Shown here: positions 47,704 to 58,545 of the stretch, one piece after another | Layout: each line of letters starts with the position of its first letter | How positions within the stretch are numbered: position 1 is the stretch's first letter | Assembly (NCBI GenBank): GCA_030267565.1 | Contig: BRXU01000005.1 | Location: 5,484,001 to 5,548,000, forward strand | Source of the DNA: Pleodorina starrii | Taxonomy: Eukaryota; Chlorophyta; Chlorophyceae; Chlamydomonadales; Volvocaceae | Length of the DNA: 64,000 nucleotides | Direction: 5' to 3' | Position numbers and translations under genes: made by a program | Notes under the pieces: generated by a model | Told to the model about the DNA's origin: nothing | Seen by the model: the letters and a program-made list of their open reading frames with translations, nothing else | Databases searched by the model: none

Positions 47704-48992
47704 GATGACACCTCTACCGTCTACCCCCATGTGACGGCCTGCTGTATGTGGAATGTGTTGCTGTACGTCGTCCTGTTCGCTCCGGCAGCGTGGAGCTGTG
47801 GAGGTGTGAAGGTACGCACCAAGAGCATGGCGTTTGGGGGCGTTGCAGCAGGGAACCGTCCAGGGTCGGAAAGTGACGAGGGTGCGCCGAGGGCCGGTCA
47901 TCCGCGGCACTGCATTTGGCCGCGTCCATGTCAATTCAAAGTTCTCGAGGTCCACAGACAGCGTCTTCCCGGTGTCCACCGCTGCTCTTTCGGGCGTAGG
48001 AGACGCAAGCATGCGCGCACATACCGGTACCTAACGGTAGCTCATTAGCCATTACATACCCAAGAGGTGGGATTACCGTATTCCCGCAGTACCTCTCTTC
48101 CAGTACGGCACCTCTCTTCCGGGCTCCCTGATTCTGATACTCAGGAAGCCAGCATGCCAGGGGCTTGACCTGGTCCCAAGACACCTTCTATCGCGCCCCC
48201 CCCGTTCCCGTTCACAGGGAGAATCAACACTTCAACAGCCCGCCGACGGGGCACTACAGTACAACATGGAACCCATCCTCTCCCGCGTCCCCGCTGCCAC
48301 GCACATACCCTGCAAGCTCGCTCGGCAACGGTGTATGTACACGCCTGCCCCACGGTTTAAGACCGAACTGAGACACACATCTTGCTTCCAGCAGCCAAGA
48401 CGGAACAGGCGTCAGCGCCGCCGACGGAATACCGGCACACACCCGCAAATGGTCTAATTGCTTATTATGCGCCCCGGGTGCATATGCGACTCACCCATCC
48501 GGTTCAGATCACGGCACGTCGTCACGCAGCCGGGCCTCTCCCCATCCCTTTCTCCCTCTACAAACTCGGGGAAACCCAGCGGCTCCCTATCAAAAGATCA
48601 TTTGAGCTCCAGTCCAACACCAGGCGCCGCCTGAGTTTCTCCCCAACACCTTTTCAACCGGGATCTCGAATCCAATCGAACCTTCCGAGAACGCCGAGAA
48701 AGGATCCGCAGCACCTTCCCTGCCCCGCAAACAACACGCATGCCGGCCCGCTGGTCGAGCAGTCCGACTCCAGCCAAGCTAACAGTGTTGTCCGCTTCTG
48801 AACACCGCCCGTGCAGGTGACGTGGGGGCTGCTTGCCCAGCAGGCGCTTCCAAGCACCAACGACATGCTGCCTCCGAACACGACCACCAACGTGAACGAG
48901 CGGCTGCACGGCGGCGGTTGAAACAGACGGTGGCTGCACATCGTAAGACCACTATGCCACATGACTAGCCACATGATCAGCTACACAACAAG
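46576..48992. other. Spacer between the phospho-lyase and duplicated gene copy A
   Basis: Holds the phospho-lyase 3' untranslated region, a GGAT/GCAT simple repeat (about 46820-46875), a (GT)n run (about 47668-47701), and from 46745 the first copy of the segmental duplication. The segment at about 48,000-48,900 has no counterpart in the second copy. No protein family was recognised in the short frames. Confidence 0.5.
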
Positions 48993-51365
48993 CTACGCAA
49001 AGCACGGCACCAGCACCCACGTAAGGCCCGCGGCCTTCACCACCCCCGCCGGCGCATCAAACAGCCTCCGCCGCAGCTCCGACTCCCAAAATGCCCCCAT
49101 GCAGTGCAGCGCCTCGGCAAGGCTCAGCCCGTTAACTGGACGGCCCGGCAGGGAAGCCACCAGCCAAGGAAGCCGCCGGCAGCCGTACCACACCGCGCCC
49201 AGCCCCGCCCCGCCCGCCAGCTGGCCCGTCTCGTGCGGGACCCGGAAAAACAGCTCTGGCTGCGATTCCAGCACCTCCTCCACCGTCCCCAGGCGCATAA
49301 AGTTTGAGATGAAGGGCTGGAGGTAGGGCTTGCTGTAGTTTGCAGTCAGGTTGGCGTGGTGGGTGCGCAGCACAGCTTCGAGTGCCAGCGAATCGTCATC
49401 GTGGTTTTTCATCACAAAGCCGCCGTTGGCCAGGAGCTCTCGGAGTAGGCGCAGGTAATCGGCCGCACCGGGAATGGGCGCCTTGAGGTGGATGCGGCGC
49501 GAATCGCGCCAGTCGCCCTCGTTGGCCAAAACGATCAGCGGCGGGGCCGGCGGCGGCAACGAGCCGCCGTTGCCCCCGGGGCCCCTGCCGCCGCCACCGC
49601 CGTCGTCATTGCTGTTGCCGCTGTTGGGCCCCACACTGCCACCGTCGGGGGCATCGCTGCCGCCGCCGCCATCGCCGCCATCACTGCTGAACGCCAATGG
49701 CGACATGCGGTTGCTGTAAATAACATTGACCATTCCTTGCAGTGCTTGCGCCAATTGCTGCACCTCCCGCAGCTCCCCCCTGGCGGTGGTGGTGGTGGTG
49801 GTGGTGGTGGTGGTGGCGGCCCCGATATCTCCGGCGATGTGTGGCAGAGCGCACGCCGCTTTCTTGTGCACCGCCAGCAGCACAGGCCGCAGCCGTCGGT
49901 CGAGGCAGACTTCGAAGTTCGAGGTGGAGGCGTGCGCAACTTCGAGGAGCTCGTCCTTGACCTCGTCCTCCGCCCGCCTGAAGCCCCGACCGCCCTGGTG
50001 GCGCTGCCACGGAGGCCGCTGCTGCCACCCGCCCTGTGCCCCGGAGTTAGGCGGTCGCTGCCATTTGGAATGCGGATGTGGCCGCCACCCCGACCCACCC
50101 AACGGCGGCGGCGGTGGAGGCAGCTTCTGCGATCCCTGCAGCCGCGGAGGCGGGGGTGGTGGCGGAGGTGGCCCCTGCTGCTGCTGTTGCTGCTGTTGCT
50201 GCTGCTGCTTTACGTAGATCTGGTCGACCTTGGCTGCCTGATATACGTATTCCGACAGGTCTGCAGCGGGAAATTCCTTCTGGTAGCATGCCTCATGGAA
50301 GGAGACGATCAGCTGATAAGATTTTACGGACGGTGGCAGTTGCTGGCCTGTGAAGCAGCACGGCGCGGCTGCAGCGCCATCCGCTGCAACTGCGACTGCG
50401 ACTGCAGCAGCAGAAGCAGCGTCCGATGCTCTCTCAGTTGTTTTGGCAGCAGCCGGGCAATCCATTTCGGAGACCTGCGAACAGCGAGCAGGGCAAACAT
50501 GTGCCATTCCTGGAAATGATAGATCGTCTTACCTATCTCACATGACTGGAAATGACATGTCGTCTAAAATGTGCTCGGAAGCACCTCACAGCCTCGCAGC
50601 TAGAGACCAGAACCAGACAGTCGTGCTGACTTCGACACTCACCAGCCAGTGCAACAGCTCCGTTCCACGCGTCGATTCAATGCCATCGGATAGTGAATAC
50701 AGACACCGAACAGAGGGATATCGTTCGTTTAATAATGCGTATTTCTTCCAAAGCACAGAGGTTACGGTTCACGGGTGAAAGGGCGCTCGTCCAGCAGTCG
50801 TCACGGGTCGGGTATAAAGAGAAATCGCAGCGGAGAAGGAGCGGGTCGGGTGCCCCAAGAAAGCTGACCTGACCTGCCAGAAAAAAATTACGAAGCTTAT
50901 TGTTTTTTGATGGGCGGAAGACGATTGGCCTGCGGGCAGGAGCGGGGCGCGCGAAACGAGAGACGAGCGAAGCAACCTGATCTGACCTGACCAGCGGCAG
51001 AAGCGGCATCCATGTATCCTTGTAAAGCGTGCCAATTCTTAATGATATCAATTCGGGCTGGTAGTGTGGCATTTGGGAGCGCAGCGGATCCAGAAGGCGA
51101 AGAGCATCATACGAGCAGCCTTCGTACCTACGACATCCAACGCTGGCAACAACATACCGGGCTGGCTTGTAGCTACGCCGACGCTCCTCCGCGGCTCCAT
51201 CCGGCACAAACTGCTTCGAGCCGCGCCGGGCTCTAAATGAAGCAGTCGCTCGTCACTGTCGGCGGCCCAGCATTGCCCCAACCCCCTGTCCATTGACGGT
51301 TCAATATCTCCGTTACATCCATGGGCACATATCAAACTACCAACCCAGTCTTCGATCCCCCCCTG
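46745..51365. repeat. Segmental duplication, copy A (~4.6 kb)
   Basis: Matches 51585-55215 in the same orientation, including a block around 46975-47220 (shared TGCATAAGGGGAGCGAGCTG), the gene at 48993-50507 and its upstream flank to about 51365. The offset between copies falls from about 4.84 kb to 3.85 kb because copy A has roughly 0.9 kb near 48,000-48,900 that copy B lacks. Confidence 0.85.
48993..50507 (-). CDS. Unrecognised Gln/Pro/Gly-rich protein, tandem copy A
   Basis: A single open frame of 504 residues; I do not recognise the family. The start is the ATG at 50507, with an in-frame TAA 24 bases upstream. Seen in order: an Ala-rich N-terminus (about 25-50), a short conserved-looking block (LIVSFHEACYQKEFPAADLS), an 11-residue polyglutamine (about 100-110), polyproline, a Gly/Trp/Arg/Gln-rich linker, a basic/acidic helix-like block (RRAEDEVKDELLEVAH), a polythreonine run, a Ser/Gly/Asn-rich linker, then a compact C-terminal region (LRLLRELLANGGFVMKN to the end). 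No signal peptide or membrane segment is obvious. A paralogue with the same layout lies at 52945-54410. Splice-like sites near the 5' end (TTCGCAG|GTCTCC) leave room for upstream exons. Confidence 0.6.
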   Translation of the reverse strand: MAHVCPARCSQVSEMDCPAAAKTTERASDAASAAAVAVAVAADGAAAAPCCFTGQQLPPSVKSYQLIVSFHEACYQKEFPAADLSEYVYQAAKVDQIYVKQQQQQQQQQQQGPPPPPPPPPRLQGSQKLPPPPPPLGGSGWRPHPHSKWQRPPNSGAQGGWQQRPPWQRHQGGRGFRRAEDEVKDELLEVAHASTSNFEVCLDRRLRPVLLAVHKKAACALPHIAGDIGAATTTTTTTTTTARGELREVQQLAQALQGMVNVIYSNRMSPLAFSSDGGDGGGGSDAPDGGSVGPNSGNSNDDGGGGGRGPGGNGGSLPPPAPPLIVLANEGDWRDSRRIHLKAPIPGAADYLRLLRELLANGGFVMKNHDDDSLALEAVLRTHHANLTANYSKPYLQPFISNFMRLGTVEEVLESQPELFFRVPHETGQLAGGAGLGAVWYGCRRLPWLVASLPGRPVNGLSLAEALHCMGAFWESELRRRLFDAPAGVVKAAGLTWVLVPCFA

Positions 51366-51584
51366 CCCCGCCCGGTAGGGAAGGAGGGAGGGAGGGGGGA
51401 CGGAGGGAGCCTCCCTCCGGGAGGGGGGGAGGGGGGGCGGGGGGAGGGGGGGAGGGGGGGAGAGCAGGGCCGTCCGTAAGGTAGGGTTGGCTCGTAATTG
51501 CGCCGTACACACTTGCCCCGCTGTCCCTTCCGCCTGACTGCAACGCAAACGCTTGCATCGTATATCGTACACTGTATGGTGTTC

Positions 51585-54500
51585 ATACGAGTGTGACTGT
51601 GACAGGGCGAGTGGGCGACAGGGTCTGAAGTGGGCAGCGGCAACTTTTATGCCCTGATGAACAGGACGGATGGATGGGTGGATGAATGAATGCAAGCATG
51701 CATGAATGAATGGATGGATGCATGAATGGATGCATGCTGGGTTCGGTACACCACACAGTGCGTCCCATGGGTCGGTGATGTGCACCGCACTCGCACAGGG
51801 CACTGTACCGATGTGCGGCCGTACCGAAGCTCCAGACCGGGCTCCAGGGTGGGCTACCGAGCACCGACCCGGATCGTGATCGTGATGGGGAGTTCGGGAC
51901 CATCCAGCCACATTCGGTGGCAATGCCGGGGCGGCCATTCGAGCAGGTGCTGCATAAGGGGAGCGAGCTGGGGGTAACGACCAGACCCCAGCACCCCACC
52001 CTATGGGGAAGGAGCAAGCCGGGGTAACCCCCCCCCCACCCCCCGGGATAACCCCCCCCACCCCCCGGGATAACCCCCCCCCCCTTGGTGGCGTCTCCGC
52101 TGCCCATCCCTTCACATATCCTGTGACCACAACACCCAATTAACCGCAATGCACCCTGCTGGGCCCGCCGGAGGCAGGCTCGGAAGGTGTAACCGCTGGC
52201 GGGGTGGCTCGTGACTGCATGCACTCTGTACCGAACGTGGTGTGTGGCTACAGCAGGGTGGGGGGCGGGGAGGCGGGGGGTTGGCGTGTGGTGTGTGACG
52301 TCACTGATGATGTCATGGTGTGTCGTCTTTAGTTCGGCCGGCCGGGGTAATGAGTGCACGCAGAGGGAGGGTTATCCGCAACACTGTATTTGGTCTCGTC
52401 GTTGCTGCCCCTGCCCCTGTTGCTGTTGCTGCTGTGGGCTTCTGGCCCTCGGAAGGGGGTCGGTCGGAGAAGGAGAGCCAGCTGGCCAAGCTGGTCGTCA
52501 AAACTGCAGCTACGGTTGGCATGTCGTCGGGAAATGCCATGTCTATTTAAATTCTCGAGATACACAGCGTATATTCACAGTATTCGCGCTGCTGCTTCGA
52601 GGGTGGAGCACGCACGCATGTGATGACACCAGGGTAACGGAAATGGCACCCGGGCAACACCCGGGTCGGCTCCTGCCCAGCCCGGTATCTCCAAACCCCC
52701 CCAAATTCTACACAGGGGAGGTGTCAGCTGCGACCCTGCGAGCCACGCCCGCTAAGAGGTAGAAGGCAGGCAGCAGCATCCCCGCCGGGTACCATGGCCC
52801 ATATGCCAGCCTCTCGACTGCCGGTACGGGATGGCTGCCAATGGTGGTCAAACGGGGCCACGACGGCAGTTGAAACAGACCGTGGCTGCACATCGTAAGA
52901 CCACTATGCCACATGACCAGCTACATGACCAGCCACACGACCCGCTACGCAAAGCACGGCACCAGCACCCACGAGAGGCCCGCAGCCTTCTTCACCCCCG
53001 CAGGTGCCTCAAACAGCCTCCGCCGCAGCTCCGACTCCCACAACGCCCCCATGCAGTGCAGCGCCTCGGCAAGGCTCAGACCGTTGAGTGGACGGCCGGG
53101 CAGGGAAGCCACCAGCCAGGCAAGCCGCCGGCAGCCGTACCACACCGCGCCCAGCCCCGCCCCGCCGGCCAGCTGGCTCGTCTCATCGGGCACCCGGAAG
53201 AACAGCTCCGGCTGCGATTCCAGCAGCTCCTCACCCGTCCCCAGGCGCATGAAATTTGAGATGAAGGGCTGGAGGTAGGGCTTGCGGTACTTCGCAGTTA
53301 GGTTGGCGTGGTGGGTGCGCAGCACAGCTTCGAGAGCCGGCGAGTCGTCATCGTGGTTTTTCATAGTGAAACCGCCGTTGCCCAGCAGCTCTCGGAGTAG
53401 GCGCAGGTATTCGGCCGCACCCGGGACGGGCGCTTTGAGGTGGATGCGGGGCGTATCGCGCCAGTCGCCCTCGTTGGCCAAAATGATCAGCGGCGGGGCC
53501 GGCGGCGGCAACGAGCCGCCGTTGCCCCCGGGGCCCCTGCCGCCACCGCCGTCGTCGTTGCTGTTGCTATTGCTGTTGCCGCCGTTGGGCCCCCCGCTGC
53601 CGCCGCTGCGGCTGAACGCCAATGGCGACATGCGGTTGCTGTAAATGACATCGACCATTCCTTGCAGCGCTTGCGCCAATTGCTGCACCTCCCGCTGCTC
53701 GCCCCTGGAGCCGGAGGCGGCGGTGGTGGTGGTGCTGGCGGCCCCGATATCTCCGGCGATGTACGGCAGAGCGCACGCCGCTCTCTTGTGCACTGCCAGC
53801 AGCACAGGCCGCAGCCGTCGGTCGAGGCAGACTTCGAAGTTCGAGGTGGAGGCGTGCGCAAGTTCGAGGAGCTTGTCGTTGACCTCGTCCTCGGCCCTCC
53901 TGAAGCCCCGGCCGCCCTGGTGGCGCTGCCACGGCGGCCGCTGCTGCCGCCCGCCCTGTGCCCCGGAGTTAGGCGGTCGCTGCCGCTCGGACTGCGGATA
54001 TGGCCCCCAACGTGACCCACCCAACGGCGGCTGCACCTGCTGCTGCGATCCCTGCAGCTGCGGAGGCGGGGGTGGTGGCGGAGGTGGCCCCTGCTGCTGC
54101 TGTTGCTGCTGCTGCTTCACGTACATCCGGTCGACCTTGGCTGCCTGGTACATGTATTGCGACAGGTCTGCGGCGGGAAATTCCCTCTGGTAGCGTGCCG
54201 GACGGAGACGATCAGCTGATAAGATTTTACGGACGGTGGCAGTTGCTGGTCTGTGAAGCAGCTCGGCGCGGCTGCAGCGCCATCCGCTGCAACTGCGACT
54301 GCGACTGCAGCAGCAGAAGCAGCGTCCGATGCTCTCTCGGTTGTTTTGGCAGCAGCCGGGCAATCCATTTCGGAGACCTGCGAACAGCGAGCAGGGCAAA
54401 CATGTGCCATTCCTGGAAATGATAGATCGTCTTACCTATCTCACATGACTGGAAATGAAATATCGTCTAAAATGTGCTCGGAAGCACCTCACAGCCTCGC

Positions 54501-55215
54501 AGCTAGAGACCAGAACCAGACAGTCTTTGCAGGCTTCGACACTCACCAGAGCAACAACTCCGTTCCACGCGTCGATTAGAGAATACAGACACCTAATAGA
54601 GAGATATCATTTGTTTAATACGCATTTCTTCCCAGCTGTCCAAAGCTCCAAGGTTACCGTTCATGCAGGTGAAAGGGCGCTCGTCCAGCGGTTGTCACGG
54701 GTCGGGTGCCCCAAGAGAGCGGACTTGACCTGCCAGAAAAAAACTACGAAGCTTATTGGATTTTGGAGGGCTGCGGACGATTGGCCTGCGGGCAGGAGGC
54801 GGGGCGCGCGATACGAGAGACGAGCGAGCGAAGCAACCTGATCAAACCTGACCAGCGGCAGAAGCGGCACCCATGTAACCGTGTACAGTGTGCAGATTTT
54901 TATTGAGATCAATCCGGGCTGGTTACGTGGCATTTGAGGGCGCAGCGGAACCAGAAAGCGAAGAGCATCATACGAGCAGCCTTCGTACCTACGGTATCCA
55001 ACGGCGGCAACAACATACCGGGCTGGCTTTTAGCTACGCCGACGGTCCTTAGCGGCTCCGACACAAACAGGTTCGAGCCGCGCCGGGGCTCTGAACGGAG
55101 CAGTCGTCACTGCCGGCGGCCCAGCACTGCCCCAACCCCCGTCCATCAACCGTTAAATATTTTCGAAACATCTACGGGCGCATATCAAACTACCAACCCA
55201 GTCTTCGACCCTCCC
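51585..55215. repeat. Segmental duplication, copy B (~3.6 kb)
   Basis: Second copy of 46745-51365, same orientation, starting at the block GACTGTGACAGGGCGAGTGG and ending at the block containing CAAACTACCAACCCAGTCTT. The two copies are nearly adjacent. The ~220 bases between them (51366-51584) resemble part of intron 5 of the phospho-lyase gene. Confidence 0.85.
52945..54410 (-). pseudogene. Frameshifted paralogue, tandem copy B
   Basis: Closely similar to the gene at 48993-50507 and colinear with it. At about 54195-54205 it lacks four bases present in copy A. The ATG equivalent to copy A's start (54410) therefore reads out of frame after some 70 codons and stops soon after. The rest of the frame, about 390 codons down to the stop at 52945, remains open, but its first in-frame ATG is only near the QYMYQ block. 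The polyglutamine is 8 residues (copy A: 11) and the polythreonine stretch is shortened. It is either a recent pseudogene or a gene using a downstream or spliced start. Confidence 0.6.
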
Positions 55216-56733
55216 CCACGCCCCTCCACGCAGGTTGCTGTGCTGGCCGCTCTCTTTTCATGTTGCGGTCATGCGGTGGAGGGTCTGGGCCTACATCCGT
55301 CGATAGTCGATATGCGTGGTGTCCAGGGCACGGGCACAACGGCAATCCATTAACGCGGCATGATCCTCTCCTCGTGCACACGGCTGTGCGCATCACCATA
55401 CCGCACCAACATACCGGTAAGTACCGGTATCTCATACCGTTACCGGTATCACCATACCGTTACCGGTATCACCATACCGTTACCCCACACCACACCACCT
55501 GCATTCAGTGCCTATCCACTGCCGGCACCTCCTCGTCTCGGCCCACTCACGGCGGACGGAACCGCCAACACCCCATCGCGTCTCATGACAATTACCCCCC
55601 ATAACAATGACCCCGGGATCCCCCGGGCAGCTTAGCAGCCGGCGGTAGCCGTTCAGCGCCGTCTCGGCCGGCCGCCCCTGCTCCCACTCCCGCTCTCACA
55701 GCAGGTGCCCGCCCGCAACGAATGAAGCGAAACCGAACCAGCGAGCCCAGTGCAGCGAGCCCAGTGCCGCAGCGAGCCAAGTGCAGCAGTGAGCCCAGTG
55801 CAGCAGCGAGGCAGGCCGCCCCCGTCTAATTCCTACGGTAGCAAAGACTGCGCCGCCCAAAGGCAGCTAGGAGGCACAGCAACCGCCGCTGCTGCCGCGA
55901 CTATTTTCCAGTTCGCCTACACGCGGCCGCAGTGGCCCGTGTGCGCAAGGCTGGGCCGCGCCGCAGCACACCAGGAAATGTGAGGGTAACAATGCGAGCA
56001 AGGCCATTGCCTTGTCGACAGCACTACGTGCCATCCAAATCGAGCCCGCAAGGCGATACCTGAACAGCTCGGTCGAGTCCCGTAGAAAGTTGCTGCGCGG
56101 CTCGACTCGACCGAGTCGCGCAGCAAATTTCAAAGTGCGTCTTCCAACACCGGGCCGGCGCCGATCAAAGGGCAATCGCCAAAACTGCGGCGCCGGGAAC
56201 GTGAATGAAAGCTTATTGGGCATGTTGGCAAATCGCCGAACTATGCTATTGCGTAGCAACCCGGGGAACCCAAACTCTTTGCGTACCGCATGTATGCTGC
56301 CCGCAAGGAAAGACGGGCGAGACGGGCCGGTTGTCTCCCATCCGACCCCGCGCCCCCCCCATACCACCACCATATACACATGAACCGTTCCCCCCGGCCG
56401 TTCGCGGTTTCGAGGATTCAGCAGCGGTGAACGACACCGGTCATACATAATGTCTTGCCAGCTAAGACCTGACCTACGACTCGAAGTCTACCCTGCTAGG
56501 CCCTTTCGCATCAGGGCGAAAAGATTCGTCCTGCACAGGTCAAACATGACTCAAACCCAGCACTGCCAGGGGTCCCCTTGATCCGTGCGCGTGCGGCTCC
56601 CTCCCAGGCCCTTCGGCCCACAGCCCAAGGTGGTTCCGGTTGGAGGATCACAATCCGCGCCACAGGGCAACCCCCTACGCGCAGCCCTCCGCCCACAACC
56701 CTTGGCTGCTTCCCTGATACGCGCCATGTGCGG
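55216..56733. other. Spacer with short tandem repeats
   Basis: Contains a ~20-base repeat of ACCATACCGTTACCGGTATC (about 55425-55490), a degenerate AGCCCAGTGCAGCGAG repeat (about 55740-55815), and a stem with CTCGGTCGAGTC/GACTCGACCGAG arms near 56070-56115. A 193-codon minus-strand frame (55867-56448) has no recognisable motif and is not called. Confidence 0.45.
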
Positions 56734-57407
56734 TTACGGCTGCTTGACAATCACCACTGGCATTTTGCAGTGGTGTGACACGTACTGCGACACGGAGCCC
56801 ATGAAAAACTCCGCAACCGGGCCCTTGTTGTGGCTGCCCATCAGCACGCACGCGGCTTTCAGCTCTTCGGCCTTCGTGCAGATGACGTGCCCCACGCTGT
56901 TGGTGTCGGTTTCGGACTGCAAGCAAGCAATTTGGGTAGCGCAGGGGCGGCGACAATTAGAAAGCATACTAAAAGCGAATATCAAATCTTATACCAAAAC
57001 ATGGTTTCCAAGAGCAAAAGCTCCAAGGGCGGGGGCTACTTCGCTGAACACGTGGCGCGTGGTCAACTGCGTCCTGGACGAGTCACGACCTAAACCCAGC
57101 CCTCAAACAGTGCTACCTTGATTATGTGTACAATCGGCGTCGTTTGTATGTGCTCTGGAAGCCGTGCAAGGAAACGCTTCACGATGAAGGCCTCGGACTT
57201 TCGCACTGCTGCCTCGTAGGCTTCCCGATTAATCTGTGGCGTAAAGTCCACAGCCGGAACGCCAAGCGTGGCTGCAAATGACAGCCGGGATATCACGTTA
57301 AGGAGGTGGACTTCGTCGCCGTCTCGGTAAATGTTGTTAATCATCCAGTCCCAGCTTTTCTGCGAGTCATCAGTATCATCGACAGGGAAGAGCAGAACGC
57401 GCGGCAT
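56734..57407 (-). CDS. Universal stress protein (UspA-family), 157 residues
   Basis: Small single-domain, likely ATP-binding stress protein; the plant and algal members are cytosolic and of unknown precise role. Two exons (57407-57117 and 56916-56734) with a phase-0 intron give 157 residues, the normal single-domain size. The N-terminal strand MPRVLLFPVDDTDDS, with the Asp typical of the nucleotide pocket, is followed by the helix SWDWMINN. The C-terminal signature VLMGSHNKGPVAEFFMGSVS fits the USP nucleotide-binding loop, and VVIVKQP is the last strand. The start ATG (context CTGCCATGC) is unambiguous because family similarity begins at once. Confidence 0.93.
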
Positions 57408-58545
57408 GGCAGCTAGCGTTGAGCCCTGTGTGGATATATGGAGTTAAGAGCAACAGGCCAAGATGAGTCACCGTATTACTATGGCGTTACCAGGTATATG
57501 TATGTATGGGTTGGAAACATACGCCATCACAACGCGTTTGTGTCCTGTTAAGGCGTTCTCGTTTCTCATAATGCCGTTGGGCGCTGCACGACGGTTGCAC
57601 GACAGATTTTGTCGTCCAACTGCCATCCCCCCCCCCCTGTCATCCTGTGGCCCATAAGGAAATCTGCGCTCGGAAGGGGAAGATGGGAAGATTACGATCG
57701 GCGTCCATCTCCTTGCTTCGCTGGCCGACAGCTGTACGCGGCCGCCTGCAGCGGCGGTCCGCACGCACGTGCGTAGGCGTGCGTCGACAGGCGTCAACTC
57801 CTTGAGCCCGGTTTTGCCCTTCCCGGTCAGACCAAAGCATACGATGCAAATCTTTAAAATTTGGAGGTGAGATAATCAACACTGATGTTTGCAAGGGCCT
57901 TAACAAGCTGCTGCGGCGGCAGAAGGGGCACGCTCGGCGGGCACGTGAGGCTGCTGCTGACGCAGCTGCCTGCACTGCGGTTCGTGGCGGGCTTACGACT
58001 GGATGGATCGGGCACCAGATACTTGGGAGGCCGCGTGCGAGGCCGTACAGGAGGCCGTACGGGCGCTGGAGGTGGCAACTGAAAGCCGCGACGGTCGACA
58101 ATGGAGGTCGCCAGGCGGCAGTGGGAGCTTCCGGAGCTTCCTCAGTGTGCCGCGCGGGAGAAGCAGGGCACGGCTCGTCTCCGGCACGGCTCGGCTCGGG
58201 AGAGGAAGATCTTATACACTGGCCTGCTCGGGTCGCTGCCGCGGTTTGGGATGATACGGCGTACGTACGATGTTTGGGAAGGTGAATCCGTTGGACTCGT
58301 GCGCTTGTAATATCGTCGGAAGACACTCTGCAAAGATTGTCATTAATTGAAGTATATGGGGGCGTTTGGCAGTGTAAAATGCAGAATGGAGTGGTTGGCC
58401 GGTCGCCGTGCGGGCACACGGTCGGGGCAAAGCTGTGCCAAACCGCACAATTGTAAACACAATTGCATTATATTTGAACGTTTCTGACAAACCGCTTGTT
58501 GTAGAATGTATGTAATGGTTGCGTCTTACGATTAGTGGATTAAAT
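57408..58545. other. Spacer between USP and SET-domain genes
   Basis: Should contain the USP promoter (transcribed leftward) and the upstream region of the SET gene (transcribed rightward). A 259-codon minus-strand frame and a plus-strand frame around 57,890-58,250 overlap each other and show no family signature. An isolated coding exon in 57,890-58,200 cannot be excluded. Confidence 0.4.

Noticed and set aside
49488..50519. 343-codon plus-strand frame
   Set aside because: It is antisense to duplicated gene copy A. It consists of low-complexity translations of the homopolymer tracts, and in copy B the equivalent frame is much shorter.
57640..58419. 259-codon minus-strand frame upstream of the stress protein
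   Set aside because: No recognisable domain, overlapping plus-strand frames, and location in a promoter region. Not supported as a gene.
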